Shown here one piece after another: positions 10,177 through 20,727 of a DNA stretch of 64,000 bases. The stretch is from Lucinisca nassula (Eukaryota; Mollusca; Bivalvia; Lucinida; Lucinidae). Under the pieces are notes generated by a model, which had not been told where the DNA came from, ran no database searches, and saw only the letters and a program-made list of their open reading frames with translations. The stretch is from the NCBI GenBank assembly GCA_963580285.1, contig OY757017.1, positions 110,145,245 through 110,209,244 on the forward strand. Direction: 5' to 3'. The number at the start of each line of letters is the position of its first letter. Position 1 is the first letter of the stretch. The translations under genes and the position numbers were made by a program.

Positions 10177-10999
10177 ACTTTTTCGCTTTTTCGCTATACA
10201 TTTACCAAATATTAACATTTTGGTTCATGGACTGTTGGGGACTATACAAGTTATGGTTTGTTGGGCACTGTTGCTAAAATTACCATATGACAAGCTCTGA
10301 GTTACCAATGTGGGACTCTGAGTTACCAATGTGGGATTGGGTAGCAGTGCTTATTTGCATAGTCATATAACAGGTCTGTCACTCATCACTCATGCACTCA
10401 TAATGCTTGAGCCAGAATGCACCTCTGCTAACAGCACCACCTCTGTTATGCAGATTAAAACTTTCTTTCAACAATACCTTAGGTGGTTGTCACTATATCC
10501 TGCTTAATGTCAAATCGTATCATTTGACATGTCACCAGTAACAATTCTGAATCTGATAGAACTGACCCAACCCCAGAATGCCACCAGAACCTGACAGGAT
10601 ACCCTGGGGATTGTATATCACTCTAGTTATGCGGCATCTGCAGCTGTTCATTACATACACTCCAGATTTGCAGCAATGTGGATGATGCCTATAGAGTGAT
10701 CATGTAATAGATTACTGTAGAGATCTTTGATAGGGGATTTTCAGTAAAAAGGGCATTCATTCCTCAACTGATGCCTGTGAAACATGTTCGGATATTGAAA
10801 TTAATAGCCCTGCCAAGGATAAAAAAACCCATCACCTTTACACCATCAGTACCTACCATAGTAGTGTCTGTTTATGCCCCTTCTGGCTTGTAAATGCCCT
10901 CTTAAATGCTTATTGTAGCATACTGTAGCTGTAGGGACTGAGTGGTATCTGTTTATATGCCCATATAAGCCATTAGCCAGACAAACTTATTACAGAAGG
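10177..10999. other. No recognisable gene; short tandem at 10296-10336
   Basis: A 21-bp segment (CTGAGTTACCAATGTGGGA) is repeated twice in tandem near 10296-10336. The rest is unplaced intron sequence. Confidence 0.5.
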
Positions 11000-11334
11000 A
11001 CCTGGGGGTTCAAACCTAGCTCAGTTGGTAGAGTGACCGCGCCGGGGAACGGGAGGTCACGGGTTCGATTGCGGGCGGCGACATACCAATGTCGTTAAAA
11101 ATGGTACTAGCTGCTCCTTGCTTGGTACTCAGATTTACGGGGTAGAGCTTGGACTGGTCGACCCAGTGTCAGGATAATGTGAGTGGGTGTGGTATCATGT
11201 AATGTGTCTGGGGTATGAAACTTCAGTGAGGCAGCACTATAAAAGTGAGCATTGAGCTCCCTGTCGCAACCAGGCACCATCGTGATATGACTGAAAAATT
11301 GTTGAAAGCGACACACACACACCTGGGGGTTCAA
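11000..11334 (+). mobile_element. tRNA-derived SINE V with 14-bp target-site duplication
   Basis: A direct repeat ACCTGGGGGTTCAA lies at 11000-11013 and 11321-11334. Between them is a tRNA-like head with A box TAGCTCAGTTGG and B box GGTTCGATTGC, a body (GGACTGGTCGACCCAGTG, TTCAGTGAGGCAGCACTATA, ACTGAAAAATTGTTGAAAGC) and a GCGACACACACACAC tail. This is the structure of a mollusc tRNA-derived SINE inserted by target-primed reverse transcription. The minus-strand open frame across it is a shadow. Confidence 0.92.
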
Positions 11335-11430
11335 GTTAGAAGCGAAGTCATTGTGTTTGTTACTCATATGATTTATATACAACTATGTAGAACTCATTGA
11401 AAACACTATCATGAGATAGGAGTTTGTGAT

Positions 11431-11459
11431 CCCCCCCCCCCCCCCCCCCCCCCCCCCCC
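11431..11459. repeat. Poly-C tract, 29 C
   Basis: An uninterrupted run of 29 C is followed by ACACACACA. Exact length in the real genome is uncertain because such runs are error-prone in sequencing. Confidence 0.95.
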
Positions 11460-11639
11460 ACACACACATTATTTCATTTATTTATATTTATAAAATTTGA
11501 AGCCAGTGCTCTTACTACATGTACATTTTGTAAGTATCACAGTGTGCCATACTGTCATCGCCACTAATACATGAACATGTACATATTAAAGATAACTCAA
11601 GGAAGAAAGCCTGTGTAATTTACTGCCTATAATTGCATA

Positions 11640-12700
11640 TACTATCCTATCACCTGCGAAGGAATTACGGCCGTTTATTTTCTAAAAAATGTGCTATTAA
11701 CCTTGTGATGCAAACTACTTCAACATTTCTTCACTGATTCAGCTGAAACTTTGCACATTCTTTCCTTGTGAGGTGAAGGGGTGCCTAACACAATTTTCAC
11801 GTTGATCCTATCATCTGTGATGGAGTTTCGGCCCTTGCTTTTCTAAAAAACGCGTTTGAAAACCTTGTGATGCAAACTACTTCCACATTTCTTCATCGTT
11901 TGAGCTGAAACTTTGCACATGCATTCCTTGTGAGGTAAAGGGATGCTGAACACAATTTTCATGTTGATCCTATCATCTTCGGAGGAGTTACGGCCCTTAA
12001 TTTTCTGAAAACCGCGTTCTTAAGCCTTGTGGTTCAAACTACTTCCGCATTTGACTATTTTGTTAGATTTTTGCATATGCATTTGCAATTATATGTAGCT
12101 GTGCCTAACACAAAATTCATTCTGCTCGGCTGAAGCATTTTGGAGTTATGGCCCTTGATTTTCTAAAAAATGCACTAAAAATATTGTGACACAAACGACC
12201 TCCACATTTATTCACCGATTGAGCTGAAACGTTGCACATGCTTACCTTGTGAGGTGAAGTGGTGCCTAACGCAATTTTCAAGTTGATCCTTTCACATGCA
12301 AAGAAGTTATGGCCCTTGATTTTCTGAAAAACGCGTTCGAAAACCTTGTGGTGCGAACAACTTCCACATTTCTTCACCGATTGAGCTGAAACAGTGCACA
12401 TGTATTCCTTGTGAGGTAAAGGGGTACCTAACACAATTTTCACGTCAATTCTATCATCTGCTAAGGAGTTACAGCCCTTTATTTTCTGAAAAACACATTT
12501 TTAAACCTTGTGTCGCAAACTTCTTCCACATTTCTCCGTCAATTTTGTTAAATTTTTGCATATGCATTTGCAATGATATGTAGATGTGCCTAACAGAAAA
12601 TTCATTCTGCTCGGATGAAGCATTTTGGAGTTATAAATGTCCCTTGTTTTCCCCTCAAATTGGCTCCCACGGGGGCCTTGCTCACTTATAGTGACGGCTC
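11640..12700. repeat. ~160-bp tandem array, ~6.5 units
   Basis: The anchor GAGTTACGGCCCTT (with variants) recurs near 11665, 11822, 11988, 12142, 12305, 12466 and 12630, offsets 155-166 bp. Each unit also has CTTGTG(A/G)(T/C)GCAAACTACTTCCACATTT, GAGCTGAAACTTTGCACATG and CCTAACACAATTTTCA. The array ends GGCCTTGCTCACTTATAGTG. A 108-codon frame on the minus strand is a by-product of the repetition. Confidence 0.9.
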
Positions 12701-12834
12701 TTGTTGGTTATAAAATTCTCATTCTATCATAACAGCCTATATGAGTATTGTGATCAACGAACATCACGAAAACATGTCTATATAATTCTGTACACGCATG
12801 ATAGCATCCAGTAAGCTTTCATAGCAATCAAATG

Positions 12835-13497
12835 ATCATCAGTGCTGTCATTGTGATCGATAATCAATTAGTAACCACTGAACATACTAGAGATTTGGTC
12901 ATATTTTTACCTCTTGCCATAACATCTTTCTTATCATGTGTTATACATTACTGCCTGAATTAGGACAGACAGGCCTGATCAAACAGTGTAGACCCAGAAT
13001 GCATTGTCTCTTCAGGGTCTGCACTGTTTGCCACTTATCCAGCCATTTTAGATATAAATTGGGTTGTAAATTACCGTATTCGCCCTAATTACCGCACATG
13101 CTCCTATAAGCACACATCAAAGATATTTTTGAAAAGGAAATGCATAAGCTCAAACTTTACAGTAACCTCCCCCTGGAAGCTCTCACAATAAATCGCTAAA
13201 AAACTAACCGTTATTTCTTCAACAGTGAAGGCAATGCTTTAGTATCATTTTCCATCCCAATAAATATCAGTAGGCTATGCATAATCTCGGGGGCTATTGT
13301 TTTCGCATCGAATGTGCGCTAATTAGGTAGATTTTCACTGTGATTTTTTGACATGATTTTGAAAAAACTAAGCGCCCGGTGCGGTAATTAGGGCGAATAC
13401 GGTATACTTATCGAACGATCGATTACTACTAAATACATGATAATCAGTTTAGGGGAACCTATTGATCGATTAATCGATTATTGGTGTCAGCCTTATC
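12835..13497. mobile_element. AATCGATT-rich element E, copy 2, split by a MITE
   Basis: It is collinear with copy 1: GTCATTGTGATCGATAATC, hairpin H3 (12981-13029), and the end ATTAATCGAT...GGTGTCAGCCTTATC. A 330-bp MITE interrupts it at 13072-13405. The two copies have diverged, so the element is old. Confidence 0.65.
13072..13405. mobile_element. MITE with 24-bp perfect TIR and TA duplication
   Basis: Terminal inverted repeats start CCGTATTCGCCCTAATTACC (13074) and end as its exact reverse complement at 13402, flanked by TA on each side. The internal ~285 bp is non-coding. TA target sites are typical of the Tc1/mariner group, but the superfamily is not established from the sequence. It sits inside element E copy 2. 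Confidence 0.88.
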
Positions 13498-13511
13498 ATC
13501 TCTACATGGTT

Positions 13512-13826
13512 GGTTTGTTGGTTTTGTTTGTTTGATTTAAGGATTAACATCCCTGTCAACACTGTAAATGTCATTTTGGAGACTTAATTGCTTCCAATTT
13601 TGTGGGACTTTTGCCCGACATTGAGATGAAATGACAGCTCAAGCCTTGCCGCCCAATGAAACCAATAGGGTTTATAAGCATGGACGGGCTGACTCGCACC
13701 GCTTTGCCTGGGAAGGCTTAGATCCTCTAACTGGTTTACCAGCACTTGTGTACGGGTCGGTTTTAGCTCTGTGTGGAAGCATCATGCAGCCCATATATTT
13801 CTTCAAGCCCCGATGGGCGGGGGTTG
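13512..13826 (-). mobile_element. SINE A, near full-length copy 5
   Basis: The tail is at the left (TTTTGTTTGTTTGATTTAAG), then CCGACATTGAGATGAAATGA, AATGAAACCAATAGGGTTTA, GGTTTACCAGCACTTGTG, CTGTGTGGAAGCATCATGCA, ending CAAGCCCCGATGGGCGGG. The plus-strand frame across it is a shadow. Confidence 0.9.
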
Positions 13827-14558
13827 ATTACAGTGTTGGAGAAGTAAAGAAAAAATAGACATTTTGCAACTGAAAATGAATCAATGGTGTTTTAGTGTCC
13901 TAACACGCGAGTTCTAATTACAGATAGATTAAAAACCCTGTGTGCTTAGCGTAGGCTCAAGCTTTTTTAAAAAGCTGATTGTTGTGTATTTACATAAACT
14001 TGAAATCGGGCGCCATGATTTCCTGCGGGAGGTCAACATTGAAGAAATCTGCAACTTGAAAACGGGCTTATAAGGTCACATTGTGAGTGTTTTAGTAATT
14101 ATGACGCATCAGAAAAACAAAGTAATCTCAAAATCAACCAGCAGGTAATCTGTTTAATAGTGTGTCTTAAATGAATGGAACTATTGCAGATTTACTCAAT
14201 TGGCATATGTTTTCGCGACTATCTGACTATTCAAAATTCTGTCAGACACTAAAATTAACGTCGGAGCAACACCATGATATGTTAACTAATCATTTGCATA
14301 TTATATATCACATATATTTTACATATACTTGTTTTTGTTTGTTTTCCCTTCCAAAAAGAGGGCTTTTTCTAAAAGGAAAGAATTTGCTCCCAAGGAGCAA
14401 ATTCTTTTTTTATTCAAATCAACAATGCAGAATAGAGTTTCGAAAATTAGTGTCCCTGCCCCTGAAAGTCTATATTGTCAAAAATTTTCTTTCATCAGAA
14501 CTAAACATAAATTAAAAATATATATATATACAGACAGATAGATGGATAAAAATATTGC
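13827..14558. other. No recognisable feature; one short inverted repeat
   Basis: AAAGAATTTGCTCC and GGAGCAAATTCTTT face each other at about 14379-14407. Otherwise AT-rich unplaced sequence. Confidence 0.45.
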
Positions 14559-14755
14559 CTATTGGAGCATGAGCTCAGTGGTTAGTGCTCTTGCCTCTGA
14601 TGCTAGAGGCCCCACTGTTTGATCCCTGGCAGCGGTGATTATTTCGGTGTCCGAATACGCTCCATTAGCATCATTTGCAGTGATGAATGTAAAAATGTAC
14701 ACTGTCATTTGGTTCGGAACTAGAGCCCCCTCCCCCCTGTGCAAAGAGAGTCATC
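14559..14755 (+). mobile_element. tRNA-derived SINE-like sequence
   Basis: A tRNA-like head with A box GAGCTCAGTGGTTAGTGCTC and B box-like GTTTGATCCCTGG is followed by a body (TTCGGTGTCCGAATACGC, ATTTGCAGTGATGAATGT). Limits on the right are uncertain and no target duplication was seen. Confidence 0.55.
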
Positions 14756-14944
14756 CCTTGTGAAGGTTAAGTTTAGACCTCGACCGTAATTACATGATCA
14801 CTGTGTAGGCTCCCATCCTGCAAACCTTGTGTGTACACAAGCTATTTATGATCAAATATGACCGACCACAGCATATGAAGATAGACAGGTAGCTTACCAA
14901 TGTCCAACACTAAGAATCAAGACATACTCTATTACTCGTGTAAC

Positions 14945-15222
14945 AGCTTGTAGCTCGCTCCGTAGATTCTTTGCACGGCCCTGAGTTCAATTCCCGGTCA
15001 AGTCATGTTCTTTTGCCAACCTCTGTGACATTTGGTGGCCTAGTGTGGGTCCAGCACCGCGTCTGAGAGCATGAAATAGTATGAAGAATGAGATAGGACA
15101 GAGATTAGGGAAGAATCTCATTAGCCAGGTCGGCCATGTGGCTTGGTAGCTCAGTCGGTGGAGTGTTCTCATGGTATGCAAGAGGCCCTGGGTTCAAGTC
15201 CCAGTCAAGCCATGTTTTTTTT
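14945..15222 (+). tRNA. Two tRNA-like sequences, the second with T8 run (tRNA relic or SINE head)
   Basis: Positions 15140-15212 give a 73-nt cloverleaf: acceptor GGCTTGG/TCAAGCC pairs throughout (one G-T), D stem GCTC/GAGT, T stem CTGGG/CCCAG with loop TTCAAGT, then A73. The anticodon stem TTCTC/GCAAG has two mismatches; the loop ATGGTAT would give anticodon GGT (Thr). Eight T follow at 15215-15222, a pol III-type terminator. A more decayed copy lies at about 14945-15017 (GTAGCTCGCTCCG, GAGTTCAATTCCCGGTCAAG). Because of the broken anticodon stem I favour a relic or a SINE-type sequence over a working tRNA gene. Confidence 0.45.
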
Positions 15223-16244
15223 CTCCACCCTTGTACATGTAACTGTCACTCTGAAAAAGACCTTTTGATATTTTTGTCCGACTTTATTCTACACGTAAAT
15301 GAAATAAATGCTGGATAAGTTTAGCAATACCACACCCCTTTAGCCGACTGATTGCCTGATCTTTTACTATTCTCATGTGAGAAACAGTCTTAAATATTCA
15401 TTTGACCTGGTACGTGTACATTGCATGGCCTGATGAAACTGAAAGTATGTTATATTAGAGGTGCTTTATATATATGGACCTATTTAAGGATAATTTTGCG
15501 GCTTGTTTCTCACATTGAACCATTGTCCAGCTGAATAGATTTATTTTTACTCTCAAGATTCACCCACACATCATTTGTTACAAAAACCCTGTGAAAAAGC
15601 AAACCATTTCAGAATTAAACAGATAAGAAACAATAAACTAGGAGACATAGACTTTGAAATATTGAAAAAGATAGCTTTTTTCACTGTCAGAAGAGAAAAT
15701 TTGGGCCTTGGAGGCATTAAAACTGCATTTTAGGCTAACCACATGGAACCGGATAGTAATAACAGGACTGACCTGTACGTACATACTGTATATATATAAT
15801 TTTCTTAATTTAATCTTTTTCAGCATGTCATAGCTGTGCATATGGTTTGATGCACTGGCTCTGTAGTATAATTCATCTGCGTCAGGCTTTGGACAAAGTA
15901 CATGTCTGTCGCATCTACCATTCATTATCTCTCATGAATAGACTAAAAAAACAGAGTCTGCTGTTTTAAAACTTTGTACATGTATTTCCCAAGGATCTCT
16001 TTTTACAGAAAAATTATACATGTAAAAATCAGCACCTAATATTGCCTGTCAGAACCCTAAAATTTCAACATGGAATAATAAAGGCGAAGGATTCAGACAA
16101 AATGGCAAACGGTGAAGATCCAGTTCAGAAGCCGGCTAATTGAGTCTTCACTGTTAACCCAAGTGTATCCAAAAATTCAGGAACATTATCGTTAAATCTA
16201 AAAATATATAGCACAGAAATTTAAACTTTTAATAAATGTGTATT
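15223..16244. other. No recognisable feature
   Basis: Over 1 kb of intron sequence with no supported gene, repeat match or terminal repeat. Confidence 0.45.
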
Positions 16245-16587
16245 CTGTCATCTTCTGGCCAGCTTGTTGTGGCGGAGTGAGTTCTCTGAACAATTTTGAA
16301 GCCTAACAGTCGTGGTGGAGTGGTACAGATTTCATTATTAAACAAACTGATATCATGATTCTGTCATCTTCTGGCCAGCTTGTTGTGGTGGAGTGAGTTC
16401 TCTGAACAATCTTAAAGCCCAGCATTCATGGTGGAGTGGTACAGATTCCAAAACCCTTCAGATTGGTATTAAACAAAATGATATGATGCTGTCATCTTCT
16501 GGCCAACTTGTTGTGGCGGAGTGAGTTCTCTAAACAATCATAAAGCCCAACATTTGTGGTGGAGTGGTACAGATTTCATATCATAAT
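16245..16587. repeat. Tandem triplication, 116-128-bp units
   Basis: CTGTCATCTTCTGGCC starts units at 16245, 16361 and 16489. Each continues AACTTGTTGTGGCGGAGTGA-like sequence and ends GTGGTGGAGTGGTACAGATT. Units differ by a handful of substitutions and a 12-bp length change. Confidence 0.92.
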
Positions 16588-16744
16588 CTTGTACATGTAG
16601 CATGATAAATTATGAAAAAGCAGAACAATCCTTTGGAATGAAGGAAAATTATATCAGACTCTGTTTTATTGAAACTTTTAAATGAGAGATATATAATATA
16701 CACACTTGCCTTATGTGTGGGGCCCTAAAACAGACATCAGTGAA

Positions 16745-17020
16745 ACGTCAAAAGACAACATATAGATGTCCAAATGTTGTCAGCTGGAAAGAGTTACTCA
16801 ACGTCTGAAACCCTAAGTTAAATCAACATTGGTTTTAGGATGTCAAATTTTTTACGTCTGTTTTCTGGGGTCTGAAAAACTTTCAAAATCAACGTAAATC
16901 CAACGTCATTCTGATGTCAGAAACCCGACGTTAAATCAACATTGGTTTTAAGACGTCAGCTTGACGTCTGTTTTCTGACGTCAGAAAAACTTTCAAAATC
17001 AACGCCATTACGTCAAATAT
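16745..17020. repeat. 113-bp tandem pair rich in GACGT motifs
   Basis: TTAAATCAACATTGGTTTTA recurs at 16818 and 16931 (offset 113), within units full of GACGTC/AACGTC/ACGTCTG half-palindromes, including TTTTCTGACGTCAGAAAAAC at 16971. Family not recognised. Confidence 0.75.
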
Positions 17021-17029
17021 CTGCTGAGT

Positions 17030-17075
17030 AGTAAAACTGGGGTTTACAGGGGTATACATAAATTTTCTTATTGCT
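17030..17075. mobile_element. Palindromic MITE P, end fragment
   Basis: GTAAAACTGGGGTTTACAGG followed by GGTATACATAAATTTTC matches the inner flank of the full MITE P copies at 51.6 and 54.8 kb. Confidence 0.55.
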
Positions 17076-17099
17076 GTCTGCACAGACCATCTAGTTATC

Positions 17100-17346
17100 C
17101 TTTGTTTGTTTGATTTAAGGTTAAACATCCTCGCAAACACTATTAAGGTCATTTTGGAGACGTTGCTTCCAGTTTTGGTGGGAATTTTACCCGACATTGA
17201 GATGAGATGACACCTCAAACCCTGCTGCCCAATTAAACTAATAGGGTTTATATGCATGGATGGTCTGACGAGCACCACTTTGCCTGAGCAGGCATATTGA
17301 ACCCTCTAAGCAGTTTACAAGTACTCCTGTGCGGTTGGTTTCAGAT
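17100..17346 (-). mobile_element. SINE A, copy 6
   Basis: Tail left (TTTGTTTGTTTGATTTAAGG), body through CCGACATTGAGATGAGATGA and AATAGGGTTTATATGCATGG to GCAGTTTACAAGTACTCCTG and GGTTGGTTTCAGATGG; the outermost head is lost. Confidence 0.85.
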
Positions 17347-17589
17347 GGATGTTAGGGTGGGGGGATGGGGGGTCTAGTTATCCTTTATAAATGGAACTGA
17401 GGACTTCAGCAAATGCAAACAAATTTGATTTTTCTAGTCGATAAACCCCAGACAGTTTTTTGTGGTGCAGCTGCAATGATAATGTTTTGCTTTGATATGT
17501 ACTCTGGCAAGTGATGTGCTTTTCCAAACATGGATCCTCCATATGTGGAATGAACACCAGGAATTGGCAGCAACTACCACCAACAGTGA

Positions 17590-18240
17590 CAAGGTGAGCT
17601 TTTGGGATCACTTTTTGTCCGTCGTCCATGCATAAACTTTTGCTTCAAACGACATCTCCTCCTAAACTACTGATCGGATTTTGACCGAACCTCACAGGAA
17701 TGATTCTTAGGTAGTCCGGTTTCAAAGTTGTTCAAATGGTTCCAGCCACAAGAGCTAAATATATATTTTTTTTTTTACTGAAAACTTAAAACTTAAACCC
17801 AGGTCTTTGATATTTGGTATGAAGCTTCATCTAGTGAACCTCTACCAAGATTGTTCAAATTATAGCCCTGGGACCAAAAATGCCCCCGCCCCGGGAGCCT
17901 TTGGTTTTACATAGGCTTATATAGGGAAAATCTTTGTCTCTGAAACCGCTAGGTGCAGGTCTTTCATATTTGGTGTGAAGCTTCATCTAGTGGACCTCTA
18001 TCAAGATTGTTAAAATGATTGCCCTAGGGCCAAAAATGCCCCCACCCTGGGGCCCTTTGGTGTATCATAGGGTTATATGGGGAAAAATATTTAAATTAAA
18101 AATCTTCTCTGAAACCACAAGGCCCAGGTATTTGATATTTGGTATAAAGCTTCATCTAGAGAACCTCTACCAAGATTGTTCAAGTTATAGCCCAAAGGCC
18201 AAAATTGTCCTTGCCCTGAGGCCCTTTGGTTTTGTGCAAC
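17590..18240. repeat. ~160-bp tandem array, ~3 units, with head
   Basis: The head carries TTTTTGTCCGTCGTCCATGC and AACGACATCTCCTCCTAAAC, also found in related form at 48.89 kb. Units anchored on TTTGATATTTGGTATGAAGC start near 17805, 17961 and 18130 (offsets 156-169) and include CCTCTACCAAGATTGTTCAA and a CCC-rich segment. Confidence 0.88.
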
Positions 18241-18516
18241 AGTCATTTGTAACCACTGCCCCTGTCCCACCTACAGGGATAGCGGGAAACAATAATTTTT
18301 CACTTTTCGCAGCCCTACACGGTGAGTGGGGGGGACATGTAGAAGGTCACAATACATGTAGTTCATTCCACTGGGGGTATATTTGCATAATATCGAAACC
18401 CCCACATTAACCCGGCACTGCAGGGGAACATGGGGGGTAACTATCCCGCACATGAGCCCCGCTTTCCCCCGCCTATCCCAGTAGGTGGTGGGGGGGGGGG
18501 GTGGTTACAAATGACC
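18241..18516. mobile_element. MITE-like foldback, 15-bp TIR, G/C-run flank
   Basis: GTCATTTGTAACCAC (18242-18256) and GTGGTTACAAATGAC (18501-18515) are exact inverted ends. Inside each end are complementary C-rich/G-rich stretches (CCCACCTACAGGGATAG, TATCCCAGTAGGTGG). It interrupts the 17.6-kb array, whose sequence resumes after 18530. No clear target duplication. Confidence 0.75.
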
Positions 18517-18529
18517 TAGACTAGTGCAT

Positions 18530-20300
18530 TATAAAGACTTATATAAGGAAAATCTCCAGTCTGGAGATCTTCTGCGTAAAAGAAGATCATAGGCAGCAAT
18601 AAAATGCCTTATAGATATGGGCAACTTAAAAAAAATGCAGCAAAAGTGTGACAATGGGGGTCAAATTTCAAACCAGATATATCATGATGGTTTTATCATT
18701 TTTTGGACCAGTGAACATCAAATGTTAAGAATTTTATAGTGTTTAAAGGACAAAACCCATGCGCTTTTTAATTATTATTTTCACCATTTTTCATTACATT
18801 TTTGCTATTCCTCAGTAAACATTAGACGTGATACTTCACCAAGATTTGAAAGAAAATGTCATTTTTTTTCTTCTGTAACTTTTAGTGGGTACACATATCC
18901 ATCATTCTGGCCAATTTTTTCTCACTTAGTTAAAAGTTAGTTCCACTTAATATTTTTTTAGGGATTTTTTGCAATATTAGACCCATATTTTTTCAAAACA
19001 CACCTAATAAAGTTTTTTTCACAAGAAAAGTAGGCAAGATGTTTAAGAAAAATCTTATTTCTCAGCAATATTAGAGGCATTTCAAAAACAAATGTAAAAT
19101 TTCATTTGATTGTAATAAATATTTATGATTTTAGGTGGCTTTCAAAAACATGTATATTTTCTATAAAATTGTTACACTTGTGACAGTTTCAGCACTGCTG
19201 TATAATGCCTAAATTTTTCATTTCTTATCAAATTAAGTGTTACATTTTACATATTTTGGTAATGAAAGGAAACAAAGATACGTCTCAGAAAGTAAGTCTC
19301 CAACTTCAACGGTACTTTTGAATAAAAAATTATAGAACAGACTATCCCTATGTACAGAAGAAATATTTTTTTCCAGTATTTCACATAAAAAGTGTTTGAG
19401 TATATTATCTTACCAATATTTATCTATGTTATCACAATTTTGATACAGTTTATTTGAAACTTAAAGTCTTGGGTACAATCTGCAGGCTACATTTAACAGG
19501 TACAAAATGTTACACTTGTGACACATTTCATCACTGAAGTTAAATGGCTACAATTTTAATCTGAGGAAAAAAGCTGTGACATACATAATAATTTTTGGAT
19601 TGAACAAAGACTAGAGAATATATGAACAAGTATTTAATGAACTTTTAACAGAACTTGTAAACAAACAATACTATAAAACTGTTGTCCTCTGCATATTGTA
19701 TTTTTTCAGATATATCATTTTGAAACTATTGAAATATTTTGTTTTACCATCATTTATCCTTTATACCATCATTTTATAAACAATTTGTTTTAAGATCAAA
19801 GCTTGAGCTACATTCATGAGGCTTAATTCGAAAGTAACTTAAAGTGTTACACTTGTGACAATGTTAGTTTCAAACTTTTAAAGTCTCTAGCTCAATTTCG
19901 TGGACAAAACAGTATGGCACTCATGTATATTTGGGCAAATAAGATGACTAGACTGGATAGTAAAATTAATTCTTCCACTTTAAAGTAACTTTGGAACAAG
20001 AAACAAATATAATAAAACAGTACCGGTATAATCCAACATAGACTAGATTGTTTTCAGATTTCATTCTATCAGTGTTGAAATACATTATTGTGTCAATGTA
20101 AATCTATTGTCTTATCATTTAAAATAGTTCATTTTGAGTTCAAAATATTAATACAAATCTGGAGTAAAAAAACTGAATGTCACTTGAAAGTTACACTTGT
20201 GACAAATTTAGTTTAAATACTGGTTTCATTTGATCTCCTGATCTTAATGTTTTAAAATATGATTAACATAGTCTCTGAAGTGTACACTGAATTCATTTGA
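18530..20300. repeat. AT-rich block with GTTACACTTGTGAC every ~340 bp
   Basis: The exact 14-mer GTTACACTTGTGAC occurs at 19171, 19509, 19846 and 20190 (spacings 338, 337, 344). The sequence between is strongly diverged but shows matching fragments after the motif (TTCA(G/T)CACTG; TTAGTTT). It reads as a very degenerate tandem array or as regularly spaced sites. On the minus strand it lies just downstream of the OTU-domain exons and could be their 3' untranslated region (inference). Confidence 0.6.
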
Positions 20301-20366
20301 CTTAACTAATCATAATTGCTCTTTTGAAGGCCTCTTAACTAATCATAATTGCTCTTTTGAAGGTCT
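20301..20366. repeat. 33-bp tandem duplication
   Basis: CTTAACTAATCATAATTGCT and the following 13 bases occur twice head to tail with one difference. Confidence 0.93.
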
Positions 20367-20727
20367 CATTATCAAGAATTATTAATCAGTGACCCATATT
20401 GGGTTATATGAAGCAAAGGCCAATATAATGTATACATTTTGTTACACATCAATAAATCTTGATACTGACACCTTCAAGCAAGTTTTGTTAAATCAATCCT
20501 TTTGGAATATCTGTCTCAGTACTCTTCATTTTTTCTACAGATTATTTCTTCATTGTTGAATCTCATGAGGTATAAATTTGAGCTTGATTCCTCTCACAGG
20601 GAGTAGACTCGGCGGTGAAAGCTTCTGTATTATATCGGAATGTGGGTTGGTGGAGACATCATTTTGGCTCGGCCAGGTATAGACAGTGGGTGAAACTTCT
20701 TTCATAAACCGTAGTGTGACTTCACTG

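Noticed and set aside
12117..12443. 108-codon minus-strand frame with Cys/His pattern
   Set aside because: It repeats with the 160-bp array unit and is a by-product of tandem repetition, not a zinc-finger gene.
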